From JBPCIX01 sp051005875 (GTDB taxonomy: Bacteria > Actinomycetota > CADDZG01 > JAHWKV01): a DNA stretch of 28,367 bases. The DNA lies in contig JBPCIX010000006.1 of NCBI GenBank assembly GCA_051005875.1, forward strand, positions 1 through 28,367. The letters are read 5' to 3'. Within the stretch, counting starts at the first letter, position 1; every line of letters starts with the position of its first letter. This document shows positions 8,260-16,032 of the stretch, piece after piece. Position numbers and translations under genes: made by a program. A model generated the notes under the pieces. It ran no database searches, was not told the DNA's origin, and saw nothing but the letters and a program-made list of their open reading frames with translations.

Positions 8260-10993
8260 ATTGCTCGAAGAGGGCCCTTTGGATGAGAGCATCTTGTTCA
8301 AGGCGGTGAACCCTCAGACTTCCCGTTGCAGGGCTCGCGCTTTCGCCTCGGGTTATTGGGACCAGATTTAGTCCCCAAGTGTCTGAGCACTGCCGCTGAA
8401 CGTAGTTCCAGGCCCCCATATTTTTTGGCTCTTCCTGCACCCAGAAGACCTTGGAATCAGGATATTTCTTTAGCTGCTCGCCGAGACTGTCTGCGGGAAA
8501 TGGATAGAGCTGCTCGATCCTTATAAGCGCCACATCATTTACTTCGTCCTCAAGGCGCCGCTGGGCAAGTTCGTAGTAAACCTTTCCGTGGCATGCAATC
8601 ACCTTTTGCGCTGCGGCCGGAGGGTTGGGATCTCCCAGAACCTCCTGAAATCCACCCTCGGTCAGCCCGTCGACGGGGCTCCTTGCTTCAGGCAATCTGA
8701 GAAGCCACTTGGGGGCCATCACCACGAGGGGTTTCGCAACACTCCGCCGAGCCTGAAAACGCAGCAGATGAAAGTATTGGGCGGGTGTCGTCGGGCTGAC
8801 GACGTGCATGTTGTCCTCCGCGCACAACTGAAGGAACCGCTCCAGCCTAGCGGTGGAGTGCTCGGGTCCCTGCCCATCGAAACCGTGTGGCAATAAGAGC
8901 ATGAGCTTGCTCGTCTGGCCCCACTTGTCCTCCGCTGCGGCAATGAAGTTGTCGATGATTACTTGCGCTCCGTTGGCGAAGTCGCCGAATTGGGCTTCCC
9001 AGATTACGAGAGCGTCGGGGTTGGCGACCGAGTATCCGTACTCAAAACCCAAGACTGCGAACTCGGAAAGAAGGCTGTCGTAGGCGCGAAAGCTGGCGTC
9101 GCCGTTAGCCAATATTGAAAGAGGCGAATACTCGGCGGCGGTTGCTTGGTTCACCAAGACCGAGTGACGCTGGCTAAACGTTCCCCGGCGACTGTCTTGC
9201 CCTGAAAGACGAACGCTTATCCCCTCGGTTATCAGCGTTCCCCAAGCGAGAGCCTCGGCGAGAGCCCAATCGAAGGAGTTTTGGCTGATCGCTTGCGCGC
9301 GGTCTTGAAGCCACTTCTGGAGCTTGGGATGTACTTCGAACCCCTCAGGGATGGTCGTGACCGCAGCCAGAACAGCCTCAAGAGCGTGTTGTGAAACCGC
9401 TGTCGCTACTTTTGGCTCGGAATCCATGCGGGCAGGACGCTTCCACTCGATTTTGGGCGCCGGCGATCCGTCCTTGGTTTCGTCAAAGGCTCGATCAAGA
9501 TGCTGCCGGTGCTGCACTAGGGCGGCCTCAGCCGCGGCTAGTGAAAGGTCTCCCCTGGCGATCAGAGCCTCGGTATAGAGCTTACGGACCGACCGGCGTT
9601 TGCGGATGGCGGCGTACATCAACGGCTGGGTGAAGGCAGGTTCATCGGTCTCGTTGTGGCCCCATCGCCGGTAGCACCACATGTCGACGACCGCGTCCTT
9701 GTGAAACTTTTGACGAAACTCAAAGGCCAGTCTTGCAACGCGAACGCATGCCTCGGGGTCGTCGCCATTCACGTGGAAGATGGGGGCCTGGACCATTTTG
9801 GCCACATCGCTGGCGTAGGTGCTCGAGCGGCCGTAGTCGGACCCGGTTGTGAAGCCGAGTTGGTTGTTGACGATTATGTGGACGGTCCCACCGGTCTTGT
9901 AGCCGCCCAGCTGCGAAAGGCTGAGCGTTTCGGCCGCAACTCCTTGCCCGGCGAATGCCGCATCGCCGTGAACAAGAAGGGCCAAAGCATCGCCACCGGG
10001 GCCGAGAAGATCTTGCTTGGCCCGGACCATTCCCTCGGCCACCGGATCCACCGATTCAACATGGCTCGGATTCGTCGCCAGCGTTACGGTTACTTGCTTT
10101 CCAGAGGGGGCCGTGTGAGTTCCTGTCGCTCCGACGTGATACTGAACATCGCCCGAGCCCTGAGCGAGGTTGGGGTCAAGGTCACCCTCGAACTCCCTGA
10201 ATAGCTGGGAGTAACTTTGGCCGACGATGGTGGCCCGGACGTTCAGGCGCCCGCGATGGGCCATTCCAACCACCACTTCGCTGACTCCCGATTCAGCCGA
10301 CATGTCCAGGATGCTGCCCAGGATCGGTATCAGACTCTCCGCGCCTTCCAACGAAAACCGTTTGTGGCCGACATACTTTTTCTGCAGGAAGGTCTCGAAA
10401 GCCTCGGCCTCGCCGAGCTTGCTGAGGATTCTGCGCTTATCCTCATCCGTTGATGCGGATGGGGCAAGTTCCATCCGCTCTCTAATCCATTGTTTTTCCA
10501 GGGGGCCCTCCAGGTGCATGAACTCGACCCCGATTGTGCGGCAGTAGATTCTCCTGAGATGCCCAAGAATTTCATTCAGAGTTAGCTCGTATGTTCCGGC
10601 AAGACCCCCGGTTGGGAAGGAGCGTTCGAGGTCTTCGATCGACAAACCCTGCGAAAACGGGTCCAGCTCAGTTATCTGACGGACGGGTTTGGCCTTGAGA
10701 GGGTCCAGGTCTGCAATGAGATGCCCTCTCACCCTGTACATGTGAATCAGCCTGAAGACGAGGCCGGGTTTGGCTCGGGCCCGCTGCGAGGTCTCCAGCG
10801 ACTCCGGGGGCTGCGCACCGGTTGGTTCTGGCGACCGGCCTGCCCCGTTCGTGCCTTGAGCGGCCGCCTGAGGCTCGTAGTCATCGAGAAAATCCCGCCA
10901 GACTTCTGATACGGACAGAGGGTCTTCAGCGTACCGTTGATACATTTCGTCGACCAACCACATATTGGTCCCGAAGTCGTCGTCAGGCTTCAT
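8258..10993 (-). CDS. sucA: 2-oxoglutarate dehydrogenase E1 component (OdhA/SucA type)
   Basis: A thiamine-diphosphate enzyme that decarboxylates 2-oxoglutarate in the TCA cycle, 911 residues. The ATG at 10993 is chosen because GGTGATC, an exact anti-SD match, lies 6 nt upstream and because MKPDDDFGTNMWLVDEMYQ resembles the usual N-terminus. An extension to 11212 would run into the divergent sdhC. The first segment LVDEMYQRYAEDPLSVSEVW is the E1o N-terminal motif that contacts E2; then comes a Pro/Ala/Glu-rich linker. The ThDP core shows GMAHRGRLN, NPSHVESVDPV, the cofactor motif GDAAFAGQG...NNQLGFTT, and RRWGHNETDEP. The C-terminal transketolase-like half has WEAQFGDFANGAQ and LLPHGFDGQGPEHS. 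No E2-like acyltransferase domain is fused, unlike mycobacterial Kgd. The E2 and E3 genes are not in the window. Confidence 0.95.
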   Translation of the reverse strand: MKPDDDFGTNMWLVDEMYQRYAEDPLSVSEVWRDFLDDYEPQAAAQGTNGAGRSPEPTGAQPPESLETSQRARAKPGLVFRLIHMYRVRGHLIADLDPLKAKPVRQITELDPFSQGLSIEDLERSFPTGGLAGTYELTLNEILGHLRRIYCRTIGVEFMHLEGPLEKQWIRERMELAPSASTDEDKRRILSKLGEAEAFETFLQKKYVGHKRFSLEGAESLIPILGSILDMSAESGVSEVVVGMAHRGRLNVRATIVGQSYSQLFREFEGDLDPNLAQGSGDVQYHVGATGTHTAPSGKQVTVTLATNPSHVESVDPVAEGMVRAKQDLLGPGGDALALLVHGDAAFAGQGVAAETLSLSQLGGYKTGGTVHIIVNNQLGFTTGSDYGRSSTYASDVAKMVQAPIFHVNGDDPEACVRVARLAFEFRQKFHKDAVVDMWCYRRWGHNETDEPAFTQPLMYAAIRKRRSVRKLYTEALIARGDLSLAAAEAALVQHRQHLDRAFDETKDGSPAPKIEWKRPARMDSEPKVATAVSQHALEAVLAAVTTIPEGFEVHPKLQKWLQDRAQAISQNSFDWALAEALAWGTLITEGISVRLSGQDSRRGTFSQRHSVLVNQATAAEYSPLSILANGDASFRAYDSLLSEFAVLGFEYGYSVANPDALVIWEAQFGDFANGAQVIIDNFIAAAEDKWGQTSKLMLLLPHGFDGQGPEHSTARLERFLQLCAEDNMHVVSPTTPAQYFHLLRFQARRSVAKPLVVMAPKWLLRLPEARSPVDGLTEGGFQEVLGDPNPPAAAQKVIACHGKVYYELAQRRLEDEVNDVALIRIEQLYPFPADSLGEQLKKYPDSKVFWVQEEPKNMGAWNYVQRQCSDTWGLNLVPITRGESASPATGSLRVHRLEQDALIQRALFEQ

Positions 10994-11032
10994 CGCATTG
11001 ATCACCTTACCTCCCGAATCCCTGCGTATTAG

Positions 11033-11040
11033 GTTATATT
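11033..11040. promoter_or_regulatory. Shared AT-rich -10 region between odhA and sdhC
   Basis: The 56-nt gap between the two divergent genes contains one AT-rich patch. On the plus strand TATATT (11035-11040) is a good -10, ending 9 nt before the sdhC ATG. On the minus strand the same patch reads TATAAC, a -10 for odhA. No -35 is convincing on either strand. The two promoters would overlap, coupling two TCA-cycle enzymes. Confidence 0.4.
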
Positions 11041-11049
11041 CCGCGACAA

Positions 11050-11442
11050 ATGCCGCGCGCCAGGCCCCACGGTCGCCCCACTTATCGCCGGACTGTGTAC
11101 CGCGGGGGCGAGGGAATGTGGTCTTGGATTGGGCACCGCGGCACCGGGATGGCGGTGATGGGCTTTCTGTTCCTGCACATTTTGGACACTTCGCTGGTGG
11201 CCCTTGGTCCAAAGCATTACAACCGGTTCGTGAACTTGTACAAGTCCACTCTGTTTCGCCCCCTCGAAGTCTTGCTTGTAGGCGCAGTGATTTTTCATGC
11301 CATCAACGGGCTCCGTTTGGTTCTCATCGACTTTTGGAGCAAAGGCGTCCGATACGAGAAGCACCTCGCAAAGGCTCAAGTGGCACTATCACTTGCGTTC
11401 TTTTTGCCGGCGGCCTTCATGATGCTTCGGCCGTTGTTTTGA
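11050..11442 (+). CDS. sdhC: Succinate dehydrogenase cytochrome b subunit SdhC
   Basis: A membrane anchor and heme-binding subunit of complex II, 130 residues. After a basic N-terminus, three hydrophobic helices are visible, near 32-52, 71-93 and 105-128. The second carries the family motif FHAINGLRLVLIDF, whose His is the usual heme ligand. The N-terminal YRGGEGMWSWIGHRGTG is the conserved SdhC segment that meets the iron-sulfur subunit. The ATG lies 9 nt after a -10 candidate, so the leader would be at most a few bases and no SD is visible. Together with sdhD, sdhA and sdhB it forms a complete operon. Confidence 0.9.
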   Translation: MPRARPHGRPTYRRTVYRGGEGMWSWIGHRGTGMAVMGFLFLHILDTSLVALGPKHYNRFVNLYKSTLFRPLEVLLVGAVIFHAINGLRLVLIDFWSKGVRYEKHLAKAQVALSLAFFLPAAFMMLRPLF

Positions 11443-11834
11443 GTATCGGACTTCACCCACCTAGCTCCGCCGGTTCGCGCGGCGAGGTTCGGATGTGGTT
11501 GTTCATGCGGATTTCGGGAGTACTTCTTTTGCCTCTTGCTTTCGGCCACCTGGCGATCATGCATCTGGTGAGCGGCGGAGTGGACCGCATCGACTTCGCC
11601 TTTGTGTCGACCCGATGGACGGGCGTTTTTTGGCGAAGCTACGATTGGCTCTTGCTAGCCCTTGCCATGCTGCACAGCGTCATCGGCGCCCGTGGGGTCA
11701 TCCAGGATCACGTAACAAACAAGGGCCGGCGGGCTGCCCTTGATGTGCTCTTGTACACCGGGTCGATGGCCTTTTTCTTGCTGGGAACTTTTGTGATAGT
11801 TACCTTCGCCCCGTCCCAGATGCCCGGCGGCTAG
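11439..11834 (+). CDS. sdhD: Succinate dehydrogenase membrane anchor SdhD
   Basis: The second membrane anchor of complex II, about 131 residues. Three hydrophobic segments are visible, starting WLFMRISGVLLLPLAFGH, then LLLALAMLHSVIGARGV, then a C-terminal one ending FVIVTFAP. His in the first helix (GHLAIMH) and in LHSVIGARGVIQDH are conserved positions of the family. The TTG at 11439 overlaps the sdhC stop as TTGA and gives a short soluble N-terminus as in relatives. An ATG at 11493 is a possible alternative (113 residues), with GCGAGG upstream. The overlap pattern recurs at sdhA/sdhB, so I prefer the TTG. Confidence 0.85.
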   Translation: MSIGLHPPSSAGSRGEVRMWLFMRISGVLLLPLAFGHLAIMHLVSGGVDRIDFAFVSTRWTGVFWRSYDWLLLALAMLHSVIGARGVIQDHVTNKGRRAALDVLLYTGSMAFFLLGTFVIVTFAPSQMPGG

Positions 11835-13585
11835 TGGCCCTAGTGGCGAACTACCATCGATACGACTGCATAATCGTCGGCGGCGGCGGCGCTGGTCTCA
11901 GGGCTGCTCTTGAAGCGTCCGGCCGGGCCAACACCTGCGTAATCAGCAAGCTTCACCCGATTCGCTCCCATACCGGGGCAGCCCAGGGCGGTATGTGCGC
12001 GGCGGTGGGCAATGTTGAACAGGACAACTGGGAGTGGCACACCTTCGATACCGTCAAAGGCGGGGACTTCCTGGTGGACCAGGACGCTGCCGAAATAATG
12101 TGCCGCGAAGCCGTCGACGCTGTGCTCGAACTCGAGCGGATGGGTATGCCCTTCAACCGCACGGCCGAAGGGCTTATCGATCAGCGGCGGTTTGGGGGGC
12201 ACACTCGTAATCATGGGGAGGCCCCCGTTCGGCGGGCTTGTTACGTTGCCGACAGAACCGGCCAGATGATTCTGCACACTTTGTACCAGCAGTGTCTGAA
12301 GCAGGGGGTGGAATTCTTTGATGAATGGTTTGTTTTGGATCTTTTGCTCTCGCCGGGGCCCGAGCCGCGCTGTGCGGGAGTGGTTGCCTATCACCTGAAG
12401 ACCGGCGAGATTCACGTTTTTCATGCCAAGAGCGTGCTGTTTGCGACCGGCGGTTTCGGCCGGATGTTCAGGGTCACCTCGAATGCCCACACTTTGACCG
12501 GTGACGGTCCTGCGATCTGCTTGCGAGCCGGAGTGCCCCTCGAGGATATGGAATTTTTTCAATTCCATCCGACCGGAATCAAAGACCTGGGGATCCTTTT
12601 GAGCGAAGCAGCGCGCGGCGAAGGCGGCATCTTGATCAACGGCGATTCAGAGCGCTTCATGGAAAGGTACGCTCCGACCATCAAGGACCTAGCGCCGCGG
12701 GATATGGTGTCGCGGGCCATCTACCGAGAGATTAATGAGGGGCGGGGGGTAGGCGGCGAGGATTTCGTCTATCTCGATCTTCGCCATCTCGATCCGGTAG
12801 TTATCGCCGAGAAGCTTCCAGACATCTCGGAATTCGCGAAGACGTATCTCGGGCTAGATCCGGCAACCGAGCTGTTGCCGGTTGAGCCCACGGCCCATTA
12901 CGCGATGGGAGGAATTCCCACCACGGTGAATGCGGAAGCGGTGATCGATGAGCATGGGGGCCGGCTTCCGGGCTTATATGCCGCCGGCGAATGCGCCTGC
13001 GTATCGGTCCACGGCGCCAACAGACTCGGAACGAACTCACTTCTCGACATAATTGTCTTCGGCCGTCGCGGTGGCATAGCCATGGCAGAGCACGCGGCAT
13101 CGATTGAATTCTCGGACCTCCCCGATAGCCCCGAGGCGCCAAGCAGCGAAATGCTCGCGGCACTACTGGAGCGAGAGCCGGGAGAGAGAGTATCGGACAT
13201 CCGGATTCAACTCCAAAAAGCCATGATGCAAGGGTGCGGAGTCGTCAGAAGCGATGCCTCGCTAAGTCGGACGGCTGCCGAAATAGTTGAACTGCGAGTC
13301 CGCTATTTGCAAGTGTGCGTCGAAGATAAGAGCAAGATTTTCAATACCGAATTGATTGAAGCCGTAGAGCTGGGTTTTCTGCTCGACCTGGCGGAGGTGA
13401 CTGTGGCAGCGGCTTCGCATCGAACAGAATCGAGAGGCGGCCATTACCGTGAGGATTTTCCTGAACGCAACGACGAGGCGTGGCTAAAGCACTCGCTGGT
13501 CTCCCTGATGCCGAGCGGGGAAAGTAAGCTCAGCTACAAGCCCGTCACCATAACCAAGTACCTCCCGGAGGAGCGAAAGTATTGA
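11834..13585 (+). CDS. sdhA: Succinate dehydrogenase flavoprotein subunit SdhA
   Basis: The catalytic subunit that oxidises succinate to fumarate, 583 residues, on the cytoplasmic face. The FAD dinucleotide-binding loop VGGGGAG lies at 15-21, and the covalent FAD attachment His46 in RSHTGAAQGG. Further motifs are GGHTRNHGEAPVRRA, FFQFHPTGI, ARGEGGILIN and, near the C-terminal part of the FAD domain, THYAMGGI-like AHYAMGGIPT and GANRLGTNSLLD. The C-terminal helical domain has SRGGHYREDFPERND. A GTG start overlaps the sdhD stop (TAGTG). Length and order are those of a normal SdhA. Confidence 0.96.
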   Translation: MALVANYHRYDCIIVGGGGAGLRAALEASGRANTCVISKLHPIRSHTGAAQGGMCAAVGNVEQDNWEWHTFDTVKGGDFLVDQDAAEIMCREAVDAVLELERMGMPFNRTAEGLIDQRRFGGHTRNHGEAPVRRACYVADRTGQMILHTLYQQCLKQGVEFFDEWFVLDLLLSPGPEPRCAGVVAYHLKTGEIHVFHAKSVLFATGGFGRMFRVTSNAHTLTGDGPAICLRAGVPLEDMEFFQFHPTGIKDLGILLSEAARGEGGILINGDSERFMERYAPTIKDLAPRDMVSRAIYREINEGRGVGGEDFVYLDLRHLDPVVIAEKLPDISEFAKTYLGLDPATELLPVEPTAHYAMGGIPTTVNAEAVIDEHGGRLPGLYAAGECACVSVHGANRLGTNSLLDIIVFGRRGGIAMAEHAASIEFSDLPDSPEAPSSEMLAALLEREPGERVSDIRIQLQKAMMQGCGVVRSDASLSRTAAEIVELRVRYLQVCVEDKSKIFNTELIEAVELGFLLDLAEVTVAAASHRTESRGGHYREDFPERNDEAWLKHSLVSLMPSGESKLSYKPVTITKYLPEERKY

Positions 13586-14283
13586 AAGTCCAACTTAAGG
13601 TCTTTCGCTTCGACCCCTCAATTGACCAAGAACCCTATTGGGGCGAGTACAACGCTGAAATTAGCCCTGATGGGCGGGTCCTCGACGCCCTTCACTTCAT
13701 CAAGTGGCAGCTTGATGGCTCCCTGGCCTTTCGGCGCTCGTGCGCCCACGGTGTCTGTGGTTCCGATGCGATGACCATCAATGGGGTGAACCGGCTCGCC
13801 TGCAAGAGCGCATGCCGCGACCTGGGCGAGCCGATCAAGGTCGAGCCCCTGGGGGGTTTTAAGGTTGAAAAGGACCTCATCGTCGATATGGACTCTTTTT
13901 TCGAGGGGTATAAAGCGGTTAAGCCCTGGATGATCGACGACGAGCCGGCGCCGGACAAGGAACATGTCCAGACTCCCGCGCAGCGCGAGCGTTTCGACGA
14001 CACCACCAAGTGCATCATGTGCGGCGCGTGTACAAGCTCGTGCCCGATCTTCAAGGCCGACGATGCCTATCTCGGGCCGGCGGCGATCGTTGCGGCTCAT
14101 CGCTTTATTTACGACTCTCGCGATAGCGGAGCATCGGAGCGCCTGCAGGTCCTTTCTTCGGCAGAAGGAGCTTTTCGCTGCCGGACGACATTCAACTGCA
14201 CCGGCGCGTGTCCCCGCGGGATCAAGGTCACCGACGCCATTCAACAGGTAAAGAGATCGATCTTGTTTAGGAAGCCTTCCTGA
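13582..14283 (+). CDS. sdhB: Succinate dehydrogenase iron-sulfur subunit SdhB
   Basis: The electron-transfer subunit of complex II, 233 residues. The 2Fe-2S site uses Cys54, Cys59 and Cys74 (SCAHGVCGSDAM, RLAC); Asp62 takes the place of the third cysteine, as in E. coli SdhB. The C-terminal domain has the 4Fe-4S motif CIMCGACTSSCP, then FNCTGACPRGI for the remaining 3Fe-4S and 4Fe-4S ligands. The TTG start overlaps the sdhA stop as TTGA. The hydrolase reading frame begins inside its stop codon. Confidence 0.96.
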   Translation: MKVQLKVFRFDPSIDQEPYWGEYNAEISPDGRVLDALHFIKWQLDGSLAFRRSCAHGVCGSDAMTINGVNRLACKSACRDLGEPIKVEPLGGFKVEKDLIVDMDSFFEGYKAVKPWMIDDEPAPDKEHVQTPAQRERFDDTTKCIMCGACTSSCPIFKADDAYLGPAAIVAAHRFIYDSRDSGASERLQVLSSAEGAFRCRTTFNCTGACPRGIKVTDAIQQVKRSILFRKPS

Positions 14284-15032
14284 TACTCGGCTACGACGAA
14301 TCCGGCCGGGGCTCTGTTCTTCTTCTTGTTCATGGGTTCCCGCTCGACCGCCGGATGTGGGCAGCACAGCTTGCAGGGCTTTCGGACACCGCAAGGGTGG
14401 TGGCAGTCGATCTTAGGGGCCGAGGAAAAAGTCCTTCAAATGAGACCTCCTGGAGCCTGGATGATCACGCCGATGACTTGGCCGAAACTATTGAGGCTTT
14501 GGGGGTGCAGCAAGCCGATGTCGCAGGACTTTCGATGGGCGGTTATGTTGCTTTCGCTTTACTCCGTCGCTTCCCGAAGATGGTGCGTCGGTTGATTCTG
14601 GCCGACACGCGATCGGCGGCTGATCCTGAAGCTATCCGTGAAGGACGCCTGAGGACTGCGGCGCTTATAAGGTCCAGCGGCGTGGCAGCAATGCTGCCGA
14701 AGGAGCTGCCCCGGTTAATGGCGTCAAGCGCTTCCGAGGAACTGAAGGCAACTGCGAGGTTGATGTTTAAGGAGACTCCCTCGGCGACCGGAGTCGCCGA
14801 CACTTTGGCGATGCGGAACAGGCCCGATTCCACTCCCGACCTTGCCGAAATCAAAGTACCGGTTCTTGTCCTGCACGGGAATCAAGACGCCACGGTCCCG
14901 ATTGATCAGGCCAAGCAGATGGCAGGCAAGATTCCGGGTTCAAAGTTCGTGGCCGTGGCCGAAGCGGGCCATCTATCCCCGATGGAGAATCCCACACAAG
15001 TAAACGATGCTGTCAGGGAGTTCCTAGCGTGA
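14280..15032 (+). CDS. Alpha/beta hydrolase, probable CTG start
   Basis: A serine hydrolase of the alpha/beta-fold family (esterase or lactonase-like; substrate unknown). HGFPLDRRMW near residue 18 is the oxyanion-hole strand, RGRGKS follows, the nucleophile elbow is GLSMGGYVA, and LVLHGNQDATVP with a final EAGHLSPMENP gives the Asp and His. The first ATG is at 14355, after the HGFP motif, so a protein starting there would lack strand 1 and the oxyanion loop. Between the in-frame stop at 14268 and 14355 there is no ATG, GTG or TTG. The only near-cognate start in place is CTG at 14280, overlapping the sdhB stop as CTGA, the same geometry as the TTGA junctions upstream. From there it reads 250 residues, a normal length. 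A sequencing error near the start is the main alternative. Confidence 0.8.
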   Translation: MILGYDESGRGSVLLLVHGFPLDRRMWAAQLAGLSDTARVVAVDLRGRGKSPSNETSWSLDDHADDLAETIEALGVQQADVAGLSMGGYVAFALLRRFPKMVRRLILADTRSAADPEAIREGRLRTAALIRSSGVAAMLPKELPRLMASSASEELKATARLMFKETPSATGVADTLAMRNRPDSTPDLAEIKVPVLVLHGNQDATVPIDQAKQMAGKIPGSKFVAVAEAGHLSPMENPTQVNDAVREFLA

Positions 15033-15197
15033 CCGGTCACGCCCATTCGTGACTGGACCGTGAAGCTCTCGACAAATATCTATGATGCGGGTGGCGCCTG
15101 AGTGGGATAGATGAGTCCATGTTGCCTCGCCGGCAAGTTTGCGGTCAATCGTTGCCGCAGATATCGACAGCAGTTTTTGGCGCTCTTCAGCAGTCAC
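15024..15197 (-). CDS. Small ORF or transposase relic downstream of vapC
   Basis: A 57-codon frame beginning at GTG on the minus strand reads VTAEERQKLLSISAATIDRK and ends at TAG inside the hydrolase 3' end. SISAATIDRKL resembles a motif I associate with the N-terminal region of some DDE transposases (LLxxSAATIDRxLA); this is from memory and untested. The frame stays open upstream past the GTG and overlaps the vapC end in another frame. The next 35 residues do not match anything I know. It may be a decayed insertion-sequence fragment or a genuine third gene of the vapBC operon. Confidence 0.3.
   Translation of the reverse strand: MTAEERQKLLSISAATIDRKLAGEATWTHLSHSGATRIIDICRELHGPVTNGRDRSR
15027..15042. 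promoter_or_regulatory. Perfect 16-bp palindrome
   Basis: GCGTGACC/GGTCACGC is fully symmetric, without a spacer, and spans the hydrolase stop codon. A related half, CGTGACTGG, recurs 20 bp downstream at 15048. Without a loop it is not a terminator; a protein-binding site is possible. Confidence 0.35.
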
Positions 15198-15225
15198 GTC
15201 CTGGGTGGACCGTCGCGTAAATTCT

Positions 15226-15612
15226 CTAGTGATCCCGAACAGGGATCCCGCGCTTCTTGGCGGCGGCGACTAGGCGGTTGTCGAAGACGGCCACTTCCCC
15301 CTGAGCTTGCTCGGCGGCCAGCAACACACAGCAGTCGGGCAGCTTCAAGCCCGTCTCCGCTCTCAGCCCGGCCAGCCGTATGGGGGCATCCTCTTCCAGG
15401 CCCACGCCCTTCACTTCGAGTTCCCGTAAAGCCATAGTTGCTCGATCGAGCTTTCCCGCGCGGGCGGGGCCCACAAGAACCTCGGCGAGGGTCAGCCGGG
15501 TTGCCCTCAGGGGCTCGTCGGCAAGGTTCGTAAGTAGTGTCGTTGCCCGTTCGTGGTGGGCATCTTCGGCATCCAGGTGCGCGATAAGCACGCTGGCGTC
15601 GAGTACGATCAC
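15226..15612 (-). CDS. VapC-like PIN-domain ribonuclease toxin
   Basis: A likely endoribonuclease toxin of a type II system, 128 residues. The PIN acidic residues are all present: Asp5 (VLDASVLI), Glu44 (LTLAEVLV), Asp93 (KLPDCC) and Asp111 (AVFDNRL). The GTG start at 15612 overlaps the antitoxin stop as GTGA, which matches the usual coupled antitoxin-toxin order. A longer ATG/GTG form would extend into the antitoxin and lacks support. The RNA target is unknown. Confidence 0.9.
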   Translation of the reverse strand: MIVLDASVLIAHLDAEDAHHERATTLLTNLADEPLRATRLTLAEVLVGPARAGKLDRATMALRELEVKGVGLEEDAPIRLAGLRAETGLKLPDCCVLLAAEQAQGEVAVFDNRLVAAAKKRGIPVRDH

Positions 15613-15878
15613 CGCTCCCAGTCTTCTCGCAGCCGGATCAAATAGTCCTCGCCGTAAGCTCCCGTGACTACCCCCGCTGTGCGCTTCACGGCATCCCGGC
15701 GGTCCGCGGCGCGACGCTCCTGCTCCCCGGCAATAACCCGATGTCCCTCTTCGACCAGGTGCAGTAGAAGCTTCGCCCGTCGATATCGGTCGGCCGGCCA
15801 TCGCCTCGCTGCATCGTCCAGCGCGGCGCTCACCTTTTCAGTTTCAGTAATTAGATGACGGGGACGGGTGGTAGGCAT
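15609..15878 (-). CDS. VapB-like antitoxin
   Basis: The presumed antitoxin partner, 89 residues. The N-terminal RHLITETEKVSAALDDAARR is a helical stretch of the kind seen in actinobacterial antitoxins paired with PIN toxins. The C-terminal YGEDYLIRLREDWER is an amphipathic tail likely to insert into the toxin. The start at 15878 is the ATG of MPTTRP; an upstream ATG (15914) would read through the operator. No SD precedes it, and a -10 (TACACT) lies 6 nt upstream, so the mRNA is probably leaderless. No classical AbrB or ribbon-helix-helix motif is obvious to me. Confidence 0.8.
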   Translation of the reverse strand: MPTTRPRHLITETEKVSAALDDAARRWPADRYRRAKLLLHLVEEGHRVIAGEQERRAADRRDAVKRTAGVVTGAYGEDYLIRLREDWER

Positions 15879-15883
15879 ACTCA

Positions 15884-15896
15884 AAGTGTAACACTT
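15884..15896 (-). promoter_or_regulatory. VapBC promoter with overlapping operator
   Basis: AAGTGT-A-ACACTT is a perfect inverted repeat. On the minus strand it contains the -10 TACACT (15890-15885), 6 nt before the vapB ATG. A repressor bound here would block the promoter, as in autoregulated toxin-antitoxin operons. No strong -35 is visible. Confidence 0.55.
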
Positions 15897-16032
15897 GCCC
15901 ACTCGGTGATACACGGGCTTGAGCTGGGATCAGGGTACAAGGACTGCGGACGGCACCTGGGTCTGAAGCCGGCGGTCCCCCTTAAGGCTGGACGGGCGGC
16001 AGATAGTTAGAGAAGCTGTACTAAAGGCAGAG

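Noticed and set aside
9656..10204. 182-codon plus-strand frame inside odhA
   Set aside because: It is antisense to a well-supported enzyme and has no recognisable domain or start signal.
10994..11212. N-terminal extension of the 2-oxoglutarate dehydrogenase E1 (984-residue form)
   Set aside because: It overlaps the divergent sdhC gene, has no family similarity, and a GGTGATC ribosome site supports the ATG at 10993.
11840..12568. 242-codon minus-strand frame in sdhA
   Set aside because: It is antisense to a certain flavoprotein gene and carries no motif.
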